This document shows positions 9,992 through 18,703 of a stretch of DNA of 64,000 nucleotides, piece after piece. The DNA lies in the NCBI GenBank assembly GCA_964346145.1, contig CAYFTL010000007.1:10221-74220 (forward strand), in the 5' to 3' direction. Made by a program: the position numbers and the translations under genes. Each line of letters opens with the position of its first letter. The first letter of the stretch is position 1. The stretch is from CAYFTL01 sp964346145 (GTDB lineage: Bacteria; Bacillota; Clostridia; Christensenellales; Aristaeellaceae). A model generated the notes under the pieces. It had not been told where the DNA came from. It made no database searches and saw only the letters and a program-made list of their open reading frames with translations.

Positions 9992-11599
9992 CTAAATATT
10001 TAAGTTGTCCACCGCTGCACGCTGCACGGGCAGTCCTTGCTTGTAACGCGCCATATACCGTTCAAAGCCGCGCATATCGGCCTCGTTGGGTTCGATTCGG
10101 CTGCCCGAATCCCCGGCAAAGACTTTTTGTTCCAAATAGGACTCCAAAGTTTCCTCTGGCTGCCTCTGGGCTGTGTACGCGGCCAGCAGCGCAATGCCCC
10201 AGGCCCCGCCTTCGCTGGCAGAGTCCATGACCACCACCGGCACTTTCAGCGCCGAAGCCATCAACTGCTGCGCTACGCGCTCGGTTTTAAACAATCCTCC
10301 ATGCCCTAGCATCTGCTGTACCTGCACCCCTTCCTGATCGGTCAAAATGTCCATGCCAATTTTCAGGGTGGCCATGGCGGAGAACAGCATGCTGCGCGCA
10401 AAGTTCGCCAACGACAAATCGCTATCCGGATTGCGAACCATCAACGGACGCCCTTCATCCAGCTTAGTGATGGGTTCTCCCGAGTAATAATTATAGGATA
10501 GCACGCCGCCCGCATCTTCTTCGGCCTCTAAAGCTTTAAAATACACAGCCTTATACAGCATAGATTTGTCCACCTCAACGCCTAGGGTTCGAAGCAACTG
10601 GTCAAACATCTTAATCCATGCATCAATGTCAGATGTGCAGTTGTTGCAATGTACCATGGCTACCGGCTTTCCGGCAGGAGTTGTAACCATATCAATTTCG
10701 ATATGCACTTTGGATAACTGCCTCTCAAGCACCACCATGGCGAATATGGACGTGCCTGCAGAAACGTTGCCTGTGCGTTCCTTGATGCTGTTGGTGGCAA
10801 CCATTCCGGTACCCGCATCTCCTTCCGGGGGACATAAAATTGCACCTGCTTCCAAATTGCCTTTGGGATCCAGCAATCTTGCACCCTCTTGAGTCAATTG
10901 GCCAGCTACCTCGCCCGCGCCCAACACTTTCGGCAAGATCGATTCAATGTCCCAGCCGCAGCCCTTGTCGGCCACTAACTGCTGAAACTGTTCCATCATT
11001 TTTTTGTCGTAGTCGCAATGTGCGCTGTCGATGGGAAACATTCCCGAGGCTTCCCCAACGCCCAGCACTTTGTTGCCGGTCAGCTTCCAGTGCACGTATC
11101 CGGACAGGGTTGTCATAAACGCTATATCTTGTACATGCTCCTCGCCATTTAAGATGGCTTGATACAGGTGGGCAATGCTCCAGCGCTGAGGCACATTAAA
11201 CTCAAACAGGCTTGTAAGCTCGCTAGCGGCTTGCTCGGTAATTGTGTTGCGCCATGTGCGGAACGGAACCAGCTGGGCGCCCGATAGATCAAACACCAGA
11301 TAGCCGTGCATCATCGCCGAAATGCCTATCGCTTGTATCTTTTTTATGGGCAACGCATATTTGTCCTCTACTTTGTGGGCCAGGTCGGCAAAACTGGCTT
11401 GCACGCCGACCCAGGCCGCCTCCAGCGAGTAGGTCCATATCCCATCCTTAAGCTGGTTTTGCCATTCATAGCTGCCGTCAGCAATCGGTTTGTGGTCTTG
11501 CCCAATTAGCACCGACTTGATTCGGGTGGAACCCAGCTCAATACCCAAAAACACATCTCCGTCTGCGATCGCTTGTTTAATCAAATCAAAATTTTCCAC
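9992..11599 (-). CDS. araB: FGGY-family kinase, ribulokinase type
   Basis: A 535-residue sugar kinase with the phosphate-1 loop GIELGSTRIKSVLIGQDHKP at the N terminus, GISAMMHGYLVFD, TFRTWRN-like substrate loop, CPPEGDAGTGMVATNS, GNVSAGTSIFAMV and the C-terminal ATP site MLGHGGLFKTERVAQQLM. It belongs to the Clostridia FGGY subgroup usually found with araD and probably phosphorylates L-ribulose. I chose GTG 11599 because AGAGGTG sits 6 bases upstream; a GTG at 11608 overlaps that site. It lies 18 bases after the GH127 stop. No arabinose isomerase is present in the window, so the exact ketose is inferred from context. Confidence 0.88.
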   Translation of the reverse strand: MENFDLIKQAIADGDVFLGIELGSTRIKSVLIGQDHKPIADGSYEWQNQLKDGIWTYSLEAAWVGVQASFADLAHKVEDKYALPIKKIQAIGISAMMHGYLVFDLSGAQLVPFRTWRNTITEQAASELTSLFEFNVPQRWSIAHLYQAILNGEEHVQDIAFMTTLSGYVHWKLTGNKVLGVGEASGMFPIDSAHCDYDKKMMEQFQQLVADKGCGWDIESILPKVLGAGEVAGQLTQEGARLLDPKGNLEAGAILCPPEGDAGTGMVATNSIKERTGNVSAGTSIFAMVVLERQLSKVHIEIDMVTTPAGKPVAMVHCNNCTSDIDAWIKMFDQLLRTLGVEVDKSMLYKAVYFKALEAEEDAGGVLSYNYYSGEPITKLDEGRPLMVRNPDSDLSLANFARSMLFSAMATLKIGMDILTDQEGVQVQQMLGHGGLFKTERVAQQLMASALKVPVVVMDSASEGGAWGIALLAAYTAQRQPEETLESYLEQKVFAGDSGSRIEPNEADMRGFERYMARYKQGLPVQRAAVDNLNI

Positions 11600-11617
11600 G
11601 CAACTCACCTCTTTGTT

Positions 11618-13540
11618 TTATTTTTCGAGCAACCAAACCCGCATCGCACCAGCACCCCTATTGGCCCAAGAATAATAAGGAACAGCGCGCAAAGTTACCC
11701 CTTGAGTTTCCGGCGGATTTTCGCTGTACAGCTGCTCGTCCGTCTCTGTCCTTTCCCCGTCAACCTCTATCAGCATCTGTCCATAAGGCTCATGGCTAGA
11801 GGATTTCACCCGCAAGGCCGACGCTCTCGGCAGCCTGAGCGCTGCCAAACTCCCTCCGTTGTCCACCTCTTCAAAGCAGTAAACCATCGGTCCACGCATC
11901 AGCGCTACACAGCCCGCATCGGCGCGCACTTTTGCGTTTGCGTACATGCGCCGCGGCTGTATATTTAACGCGAGTTCAATCCTATCCCCTGCGCTCCACG
12001 CTCGGTCGATATAGACATAGCCGTCGCGCAATTCCGCATTCAATCGCTGGCCGTTCAGCTCAATTTCCCAATCTTTGCACCAGGCCGGAATGTGAACGGC
12101 AAATGAAAACTTTGCCCGATCACCCATAGGATTCACCCTATAGCACACATCGCCCGCCCAGGGATAATTCGATTCACATTCGACCTGTACGCCACCAGCG
12201 CAGCTAAAGCTGGCTTTTCCCCCCAGATACGTGTGCGCGAACATACCTTCATCGCTCTCGCCCCAGGCGTATTGCCCCAAGGAGGCGAACAACCTGGCTA
12301 CATTGGGTGGGCAGCAAGCACAAGCGTACCACTCAGGACGCTCGGGCAAAACGTGTTTGTATTCGGCCAACGTACCCGACACATCTGGCACGACCTCCAG
12401 CGGATTGACATAGAAAAAACGTTTGCCGTCCAACCGCATTCCGCTGAGCACACCATTGTACAACTGTTTTTCCAGTATGTCGGCGTATTCGCCCTTGGGT
12501 TCAATCTCCAGCATCCGTCGAGCAAAAAATACCATTGCGACAGAAGCGCATGTTTCGGCATAAACGGTATCGTTGGGCAGCTCATAATCGGCCGAAAAAG
12601 CTTCTCCGTGCACGGTGGAGCCTATACCACCAGTAATGTACATGCGCTTTTGAACGATATTGTTCCACAGCTTCTTGCAGGCTGCAAACAGCTCTCGGTC
12701 ATTGGTTTCCGATGCCAAATCGGCCATGGCGGTGTACATGTACACCGCGCGTACGCTGTGCCCCACCGCTGTATCTTGCTGCCTCACCGGCAAATGATTC
12801 TGAGCATATTCGCGGTTTTCAGGATCCATTTTAAAATGCTGCCATTGCCGTTTTTGTGTTTCTTGGGCAAAAAAGTCGGGTTCCGTACCGCGCTCTTCCA
12901 AAAAATATTTGGCCAAATTTAGGTACTTGTCATCGCCCCTCACCCTGTACAAGCGAAGCAGTGCCAACTCTATCTCCTGGTGTCCCGGAAAACCGCGCTG
13001 TTTTCTGGGGCCGAATTTATCACAGATCAAATCGGCATTTCGACACATAATATTTAAGAACTTGTCTTTTCCAGTCGCTTGAAAGTAAGCTACCGCAGCT
13101 TCAATCATATGCCCCGAACAATACAATTCATGGCACTCTTGGAGGTTTTGCCACTTGTGTTCTGGCTCTTTGGTCGAAAAAAATGTGTTTAAGTATCCGT
13201 CTTGCTCTTGCGCCCGTCCAATCAAATCGATGAATTCATCGGCCTTGCGCTCCAGCTCTGCATCGGGCCGCACACTCAGCGAATAAGCCACCGCTTCCAG
13301 CCATTTGGCAACATCGCTGTCCTGAAAAACCATTCCATAAAATTCACCTTCCGAATCTCCCGCAGCGATCCGAAAATTCTGTATCGCATGACTCTTTTCA
13401 GCTCCGGGCACCCTGTCCTCCAGTACATCGACCTGATAAGGGATGACCACATCCATCACAAGGTTCTGGATGGGTGACCAAAACGCATCCTGAATCTGCA
13501 CCTGTTCAACCGGTAGCGCCTGTTGTCGTTTTTTGACCAT
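11618..13540 (-). CDS. GH127 beta-L-arabinofuranosidase
   Basis: A 640-residue glycoside hydrolase of GH127 (formerly DUF1680). It should remove beta-L-arabinofuranose from plant or extensin-type oligosaccharides. Visible marks are QDAFWSPIQNLV, the (alpha/alpha)6 barrel segments DGYLNTFF and HELYCSGHMIEAAVAYFQAT, GFPGHQEIELALLRLY, ITGGIGSTVHGEAFSADYEL, and the zinc-site region ETCASVAMVFFARRM followed by YACACCPPNVARLFASLGQY. In known members a zinc-bound cysteine of the CACCPPN motif is the nucleophile. No signal peptide is seen, so it acts in the cytoplasm. The ATG at 13540 follows GGAGG. It is first gene of the arabinose operon. Confidence 0.95.
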   Translation of the reverse strand: MVKKRQQALPVEQVQIQDAFWSPIQNLVMDVVIPYQVDVLEDRVPGAEKSHAIQNFRIAAGDSEGEFYGMVFQDSDVAKWLEAVAYSLSVRPDAELERKADEFIDLIGRAQEQDGYLNTFFSTKEPEHKWQNLQECHELYCSGHMIEAAVAYFQATGKDKFLNIMCRNADLICDKFGPRKQRGFPGHQEIELALLRLYRVRGDDKYLNLAKYFLEERGTEPDFFAQETQKRQWQHFKMDPENREYAQNHLPVRQQDTAVGHSVRAVYMYTAMADLASETNDRELFAACKKLWNNIVQKRMYITGGIGSTVHGEAFSADYELPNDTVYAETCASVAMVFFARRMLEIEPKGEYADILEKQLYNGVLSGMRLDGKRFFYVNPLEVVPDVSGTLAEYKHVLPERPEWYACACCPPNVARLFASLGQYAWGESDEGMFAHTYLGGKASFSCAGGVQVECESNYPWAGDVCYRVNPMGDRAKFSFAVHIPAWCKDWEIELNGQRLNAELRDGYVYIDRAWSAGDRIELALNIQPRRMYANAKVRADAGCVALMRGPMVYCFEEVDNGGSLAALRLPRASALRVKSSSHEPYGQMLIEVDGERTETDEQLYSENPPETQGVTLRAVPYYSWANRGAGAMRVWLLEK

Positions 13541-13670
13541 GGAAGCACCTCCGAGCACTTTGTGATTTTTACTTTAGTTTTCTTGGTTGTTATTTTACCA
13601 CAAAAACACACTTTTAACATCTGATTTACAGCACCCATTCCATGCTTTGTTTTGCCTGTTTTATATAAAA

Positions 13671-13702
13671 AACCGAGCCGCTTTGCTATTAGCGGCTCGG
13701 TT
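13671..13702 (-). terminator. Rho-independent terminator after the zinc-ribbon gene
   Basis: An 11-base perfect stem (13671-13681 with 13692-13702) has a 10-base loop and a run of T on the minus strand. It ends the zinc-ribbon transcript ahead of the arabinose operon. Confidence 0.85.
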
Positions 13703-13730
13703 TAACTATACATTTGGATTGGGTTTTGCT

Positions 13731-14249
13731 TTAGTTTTCGTCCTGCGTCTCTTCGTCAGAAGGCGGTTGATCGTCCACCATAGTGGATTCTACGTGAATC
13801 TCTTCGACCACTTCTTCCTCTTCCTCAACTTGATTGCTCGCTACTTCTACGTCTTCTTCATATTCTTGCGTTGGCTCTGCCGCCACAATTTCGGGCAGCT
13901 TCTCACCGCACTCTGAACAATAGGCGCTTTGCGTAGATTGTACGCTTCCGCAACTCGGACAATGTACCTGGCCCTTGCGGGTGGCAATTTCGCTCTCCAG
14001 CGCGTTCATATCGTCGATCAGCGCATCCAGCTGGGCGCACAGCACATCCAAAGATTCGGTGGATTCGGTACCCGCTTGACGGCGCGCATAGTAGGCCTTG
14101 CCAATCTGGGCATAAAGCTCCTGAATCTCGTTCTCTTTGGTCTTTAAAGTCAAGTTTAGCTTAGTCGATTCGGTTACATCCTGCGCCACTTTTCCGGCAC
14201 TACTCACAACGTCTTTGAGTTTTTTCCCTAAATCGTCAAAAAACTGCAT
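13731..14249 (-). CDS. Zinc-ribbon protein with coiled coil and acidic tail
   Basis: A 172-residue protein of unknown function. Residues 1-95 are helical and probably coiled coil (NLTLKTKENEIQELYAQIGK, a frequent pattern in Clostridia zinc-ribbon proteins). A zinc ribbon with two CxxC pairs follows (CPSCGSV, YCSECGEKL). The last 50 residues are strongly acidic and low complexity (VEEEEEVVEE). The ATG at 14249 follows GAAGGAG by 8 bases. It is monocistronic with its own terminator. Its job cannot be told from sequence. Confidence 0.8.
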   Translation of the reverse strand: MQFFDDLGKKLKDVVSSAGKVAQDVTESTKLNLTLKTKENEIQELYAQIGKAYYARRQAGTESTESLDVLCAQLDALIDDMNALESEIATRKGQVHCPSCGSVQSTQSAYCSECGEKLPEIVAAEPTQEYEEDVEVASNQVEEEEEVVEEIHVESTMVDDQPPSDEETQDEN

Positions 14250-14424
14250 TTTCTTCACTCCTTCTGTTTGATCGGTATATCAGCACTATAAAGTTATAGG
14301 TATACATATATTGATTGAATACATCATACTACATTCCCAGTTGGGGCGCAATCTTTCGCGGCAATTTTCGATTTTTCTTCATAATTTACAGTACCCATAA
14401 TCTTACATTTTAAAACTAATTGCC

Positions 14425-15300
14425 CTACAAGTTTTCTTTTTCTTGCCGTGTCTCTCGCTCCCAGCTCCCAATGATTGCCGATTCAGGGCAAGTTTTTTTG
14501 CATTTTCCGCAGCGAATACATTCAATGCTGTTGGGCTGATCAAGTACCGGAATATCCATCGGGCAAACCTTCTTGCAGGCTCCGCAATGGGTGCAGCTGC
14601 TCCGATCTATTCTATAACGCAAAAAAGCAATTTTGTTAAACGGCCCATACATGGCACCCAGAGGGCAAAGATACTTGCAAAACGGCCTGTACACCTTTAT
14701 GGATAAAACCACAATCAAAATAAGCAACAAGCTCTTCCAGTCAAACAACCAGCCAATAGCCTGGCGCAGTTGCTCGTTTAGAATTATTAGAGGGTAGCCC
14801 GCCGTCAGAGTGCCCGATGGACAAATGTATTTACAGAACCAGGGCGCACCTTGTCCAACCACATCCACCACAATCAACGGCAATGCCACCACAAACACTG
14901 CCAATATAATGTATTTCAGCCATCGAAGCCCGTTGTGCCCAGGCAGGTTTTTCTGCTTTTTAAACACCGGAATCTTGTACAGCAAATCTTGGATCAACCC
15001 AAACGGACACAGCCAGCCGCACACAAAGCGCCCCAAAAACCCGCCCACCGCCATCAGAAAACCAATCACATAAAAGGCAAACCGATAATCCCTGGAGCCG
15101 AGTACCGCTTGTAGTGCACCGATCGGACAAGAAAATAATGCTCCTGGACAAGAGTAACAGTTAAGCCCCGGTGCGCATAGCTGCTTCATAGGCCCTTTAT
15201 AAATCTCGCCCTGCAAAAATCCGTTTGCGTAGCCGTTGGTGATCGCCGTCCATCCAACCTGCACCCAGGTACGCAAGCCAATTTTGCTTTTGTTTTTCAT
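14425..15300 (-). CDS. NapH/NosR-like membrane polyferredoxin (4Fe-4S)
   Basis: A 291-residue membrane protein with about five hydrophobic helices, two CxxxCP motifs on the cytoplasmic side (CGWLCPFGLIQD and FCKYLCPLGAMYG), a related FCKYICPSG, and a C-terminal two-cluster ferredoxin (CTHCGACKKVCPMDIP and CIRCGKCKKTCP). An N-terminal cysteine group (LCAPGLNCYSCPGALFSCP) precedes the helices. Such proteins pass electrons between membrane and soluble or FMN-linked partners. It lies 21 bases after the mini CXXC protein, a pairing known from Clostridia. I chose ATG 15300; a GTG at 15315 is also possible. The electron donor and acceptor are unknown. Confidence 0.88.
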   Translation of the reverse strand: MKNKSKIGLRTWVQVGWTAITNGYANGFLQGEIYKGPMKQLCAPGLNCYSCPGALFSCPIGALQAVLGSRDYRFAFYVIGFLMAVGGFLGRFVCGWLCPFGLIQDLLYKIPVFKKQKNLPGHNGLRWLKYIILAVFVVALPLIVVDVVGQGAPWFCKYICPSGTLTAGYPLIILNEQLRQAIGWLFDWKSLLLILIVVLSIKVYRPFCKYLCPLGAMYGPFNKIAFLRYRIDRSSCTHCGACKKVCPMDIPVLDQPNSIECIRCGKCKKTCPESAIIGSWERETRQEKENL

Positions 15301-15321
15301 ATTGCCTCGCCGCACGCTCCT

Positions 15322-15477
15322 TTAGCCGATTCCAATGCACTCCATACAAATGTTAACCGCTTTTCTCCATACTGTGGTGTGTTCGTTTCGTATCACACCA
15401 ATGCATACAAATGCCACAGCCATGCAGATAACCAACACAGCAATTCCGTTTCTCTTCAAAAAACGAGCCACGCACAT
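15322..15477 (-). CDS. Mini membrane protein, CD1871A-like CXXC family
   Basis: This 51-residue gene is easily missed. It has a basic start (MCVARFLKRNG), one hydrophobic helix (IAVLVICMAVAFVCIGVI), then RNEHTTVWRKAVNICMECIGIG with a C-terminal CxxC. Proteins of this size ending ICxECIGIG are known as the CD1871A CXXC family and are encoded next to NapH-like 4Fe-4S proteins. Here the NapH-like gene follows 21 bases downstream. It probably supplies a redox or cluster-binding subunit to that system (inference). The ATG at 15477 follows GGTAGGTG; a GTG two codons on is an alternative. It starts 27 bases after the glycosyltransferase stop. Confidence 0.82.
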   Translation of the reverse strand: MCVARFLKRNGIAVLVICMAVAFVCIGVIRNEHTTVWRKAVNICMECIGIG

Positions 15478-15504
15478 TCACCTACCGTCACCTATATGCT
15501 TGTT

Positions 15505-16749
15505 TCAGTTCTCTTTTTTGTCATGTAACCGATCGATGCCCACTGTGCTAACGTGTGGAATCGGCTTCCATTTCGGCACCTTTAAAAACAGGCTAGCCAG
15601 GTTGGCAGGGATCCAGGTGGCCATGAAAACCGGCATGCCCAAAGCCGCAGGAATCTTCCTTCGATCCCATTTCTCTTCTAGAATACACACCAGCACTGCA
15701 AACAATACGCCCGAAAGTACGCCTATGCCAAGTCCCGAGATCGCCCACAACACAAATTGCAACAAAGTTACGCTTCCCCAAATCAGGCCCGACAGCATTT
15801 GCCAAAATACAATCGCAAACGGCACAAAGCAGATGAGTTGCATAATTGGGCCGCTAAAGAGTATGGCCATATCCAAGCAAGCGAAGCTGCGTTTCTTGAT
15901 CGCGGTAACAATCAAATCCTTAAAGTACCTGTTCATACACTGAAACGTGCCCGCCGACCAGCGCCTGCGCTGTACATAGGAATCGAGCAACTTCAATGGC
16001 TGCTCATCATAGATGATTGCATTCTCCATCCATGCCACTTCAATTCCCCTAAGGGCGCACTGGGCCGTAAACTCTAAGTCCTCCGTCAGCGACATCGTAT
16101 TCCAACCGTATTTACGAATCACATCAGCGCTGACCATAAATCCGGTACCATTTAAAGCTGCTGAAAAACCCAAATTGCTCCGGGCGTGGTTGTAAAGCCG
16201 ACTCATTCCCCAATAGAAAATAGATACACAGCCCGAAACCCAGCTGTCGTTAGGGTTTTTGCTGTCCCGATAGCCTTGTCCGACCTGTTTGTTGTCACAC
16301 AGCGCAGCATTCACTTCAGCAAAAAAATCCGGATGCACCAGATTGTCTGCATCAAAAATGCAAAAACCGTCGTATTCGTCCTGTCCGTTTAGCAATTGAT
16401 CAAACGTAAACGCCAACACTTCTCCTTTGGAAGATACCGGCACCGTGCAATCTAATATTTTAGCGCCCGCCCTGCGCGCGGTGCCCTCGGTGTCGTCGAT
16501 ACAATTGTTGGGCACCACGTACACGTCATACAGTTCCTTCGGGTAATTTTGCTTCAGTAGGCTATCCACCAGATTTGCGATAACCGACTCTTCGTTTCTC
16601 GCCGCAATGATTGCTGCAATCCGTTTCTGCGGCGCGTGTTTCGCTTTGGGCTTCAGCTTTCGAATCCCACCAAAAATTGAAATCGCCGCATAATGCAAAC
16701 CAAATACCGTACAAATTACACTAAATACCCAAAAAATTACGTTCAACAA
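15505..16749 (-). CDS. Membrane glycosyltransferase family 2
   Basis: A 414-residue processive-type GT2. It has one N-terminal membrane helix, a GT-A domain (IAAIIAARNEESVIANLVDS, FCIFDADNLVHPDFF with the D-x-D, LTEDLEFTAQCALRG with the catalytic D), the QRRRWSAGTFQC motif, then three or so C-terminal helices. This resembles hyaluronan/cellulose/poly-GlcNAc synthase-like enzymes or glycolipid transferases. The start is probably the TTG at 16749 behind AAGGA. It lies 17 bases downstream of a CrtO-like acyltransferase, suggesting that the pair makes an acylated glycolipid or envelope glycan. The sugar is unknown. Confidence 0.9.
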   Translation of the reverse strand: MLNVIFWVFSVICTVFGLHYAAISIFGGIRKLKPKAKHAPQKRIAAIIAARNEESVIANLVDSLLKQNYPKELYDVYVVPNNCIDDTEGTARRAGAKILDCTVPVSSKGEVLAFTFDQLLNGQDEYDGFCIFDADNLVHPDFFAEVNAALCDNKQVGQGYRDSKNPNDSWVSGCVSIFYWGMSRLYNHARSNLGFSAALNGTGFMVSADVIRKYGWNTMSLTEDLEFTAQCALRGIEVAWMENAIIYDEQPLKLLDSYVQRRRWSAGTFQCMNRYFKDLIVTAIKKRSFACLDMAILFSGPIMQLICFVPFAIVFWQMLSGLIWGSVTLLQFVLWAISGLGIGVLSGVLFAVLVCILEEKWDRRKIPAALGMPVFMATWIPANLASLFLKVPKWKPIPHVSTVGIDRLHDKKEN

Positions 16750-16766
16750 ATCCTTATCCGCCTTCG

Positions 16767-17297
16767 TTATATATTTTGTATCAAGCCGCTTTGCTTTTTC
16801 CCCTGTTTCTCTTGGCGCCTTTTGCGCATAGCCTGTTGGCGCACGACCACTTCCTTGAGCCTGGGTCGGTTATATCGTTGCACCATGATGAACAGTACAT
16901 TGCCCAGCGTATAGGCAACCATCCCGCCTATACCCCACGCCCCTTCCATAAACAACAAAAAAACAGGGCTGGCTAAAATCAAGAAAACATGCACCAATTC
17001 GGCAATACAGGTCTCCACAATCAACTTCTCAAAAAATTCAGGGGTACGTTTGCTCGGTATCCGCTTTCCAAATAGGGTTTTTACATATTTACTCATGTCG
17101 GGCAATTTGTCTTTCCACACCTGGATTTTCACCTTTTGATAAATCAATCCATTCCGCTCCCAATCGTAACAGCGAAACGGAAATACATCGTAATGAAACT
17201 TTTTTCTGGGCAACAGTTGCCCAAGAAAAAAGCCGACCGGGCCTAGTATAGCGCAAACAAAAGCAAAGCGCAAAAATTGTATCAGAACTAGCTGCAT
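16767..17297 (-). CDS. CrtO-like membrane acyltransferase (glycosyl-diaponeurosporenoate acyltransferase family)
   Basis: A 176-residue protein with two N-terminal and central hydrophobic regions and the family block CYDWERNGLIYQKVKIQVWKDKLPDMSKYV, followed by RPEFF-like and ETCIAELVHVFLI segments. The family is named after Staphylococcus CrtO, which acylates the glycosyl group of staphyloxanthin; most members in Clostridia have nothing to do with carotenoids. Its 17-base spacing from a GT2 gene suggests acylation of a glycolipid made by that enzyme. A basic tail (RKRRQEKQGKKQ) ends the protein. The family assignment is fairly sure, the substrate unknown. Confidence 0.75.
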   Translation of the reverse strand: MQLVLIQFLRFAFVCAILGPVGFFLGQLLPRKKFHYDVFPFRCYDWERNGLIYQKVKIQVWKDKLPDMSKYVKTLFGKRIPSKRTPEFFEKLIVETCIAELVHVFLILASPVFLLFMEGAWGIGGMVAYTLGNVLFIMVQRYNRPRLKEVVVRQQAMRKRRQEKQGKKQSGLIQNI

Positions 17298-17562
17298 GAT
17301 TTTCCCTTCACCTTACCACATCATCTTAAACCGATCTGCTTACATATGGCGTTGTATATGATGCATGCATTATTGTACCATGCCCAGCGCATCGGGGCAA
17401 TCAACCCAAGCTCTCCATACAAACAACAAATCATCTATATATTATAATATACTCTAATTTTGCCGATTTTGTTCCCTTCTCATAAAAGATTAATGAAAGA
17501 AGACCGCCAAATTAGGCAGCCTTTAATAATTGATCGGTAATCTTACCTACGGTCAATGGAAA

Positions 17563-18678
17563 TCACTCGTCTATCAATGTTTTCATCAGCCGATATGCAA
17601 GCTCAATTCCAAACGGAAACTGATCCAAACAAGCGTACTCGTCCACGGTGTGGGCCGACGACCCCAACAAACCCAGTCCATCTAAAACCGGGGTACCCGA
17701 TTGACCGGCGAACGCGATATCGCTGGCGCCTCCGCTGCGTTCCAATTTCAATTCTTGGCCCAGTTCTTTGCCGATCGCTTTGGCTTTTTCCGCCAGAGCA
17801 AAGCTCTGCGGGGTACCCTTAAGCGCCGGGTGGCTTGCGCCGAATTTCAGGGTCGTGGTGCTGCCTTCAAGCCCTGGCTCATCACAAATTTGCTGCATTT
17901 TTTGCATCAGCACGCTTTGAAGTGCCTGATCATAGTAACGAATCTCTCCCCTAGCCATGGCCTCGCCGGCCACAATGTTATCCCCCGTTCCACCTTCTAT
18001 CGAACCGATATTGATGCTAATCTCCTGATCGTCATCGCGCAGCGTATACAGTGCTACAATTTTATTTGCCAGCTCCTGAATAGCGCTTACGCTGGTCTTG
18101 TAAGCCGCGCCCGCATGGCCGCGTATACCGGTGCAACGCATTGAAAAAGCTATAACGCCCTTGCGCTCACACACCAAGCCTCCGCCTGGGTGGCGAGGTT
18201 CAAAGCTGAGAGCCGCAATGGATTTAGCTGCCTCTTCCTCAATAATCTTATAACTGGTGGACGATCCGATTTCCTCATCCGGATTCAGCACCGCCGCTAT
18301 GCTAAACTGGTTTGTATCCAGCTCAGGCAACAACTTTTTAAGAGCCGAATACATCACTACGATTCCGCCCTTCATGTCCGATACTCCCGATCCGTAAGCT
18401 TTCTCTCCTTCGATCCTAAAGGGTTGGCATTCGTCGTGAGGAAACACGGTGTCCATATGCCCCATCAACATAATCTGCTTGGTGCCCTGCCCATACCTTG
18501 CGACCAGGGTAGGTCCAAATTCTGGATGATCGTTTCGCTCTACCTTCATCCCAAGGCTTTCAAAGTCGGCCTGCACCAAATCGGCAAACGCATCCACATC
18601 GGCCTTATCGTAGCTTCCGCTGGCTGCATTTACATATTTTTTCAACAGCTGCACCGGCTCGTAACTGTTGTAATCCAT
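17563..18678 (-). CDS. M20 family metallopeptidase (carboxypeptidase G2-like)
   Basis: A 371-residue zinc peptidase. Metal-site motifs are MLMGHMDTVFP, GSGVSDMKGGIVVMYSAL and NPDEEIGSSTS with the catalytic E, then FEPRHPGGGLV, and the C-terminal LLGSSAHTVDEYACL histidine. The dimerisation lid domain (MRCTGIRGHAGAAY) lies between. This is the glutamate-carboxypeptidase/CPG2 subgroup, which cleaves C-terminal glutamate or similar from small conjugates. It follows the ABC transporter ATPase gene by 25 bases, so imported peptides or amino-acid conjugates are likely substrates. The ATG at 18678 follows TTGGAGGG. Confidence 0.9.
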   Translation of the reverse strand: MDYNSYEPVQLLKKYVNAASGSYDKADVDAFADLVQADFESLGMKVERNDHPEFGPTLVARYGQGTKQIMLMGHMDTVFPHDECQPFRIEGEKAYGSGVSDMKGGIVVMYSALKKLLPELDTNQFSIAAVLNPDEEIGSSTSYKIIEEEAAKSIAALSFEPRHPGGGLVCERKGVIAFSMRCTGIRGHAGAAYKTSVSAIQELANKIVALYTLRDDDQEISINIGSIEGGTGDNIVAGEAMARGEIRYYDQALQSVLMQKMQQICDEPGLEGSTTTLKFGASHPALKGTPQSFALAEKAKAIGKELGQELKLERSGGASDIAFAGQSGTPVLDGLGLLGSSAHTVDEYACLDQFPFGIELAYRLMKTLIDE

Positions 18679-18703
18679 AACAGAACCCTCCAATTATTTA
18701 TCA

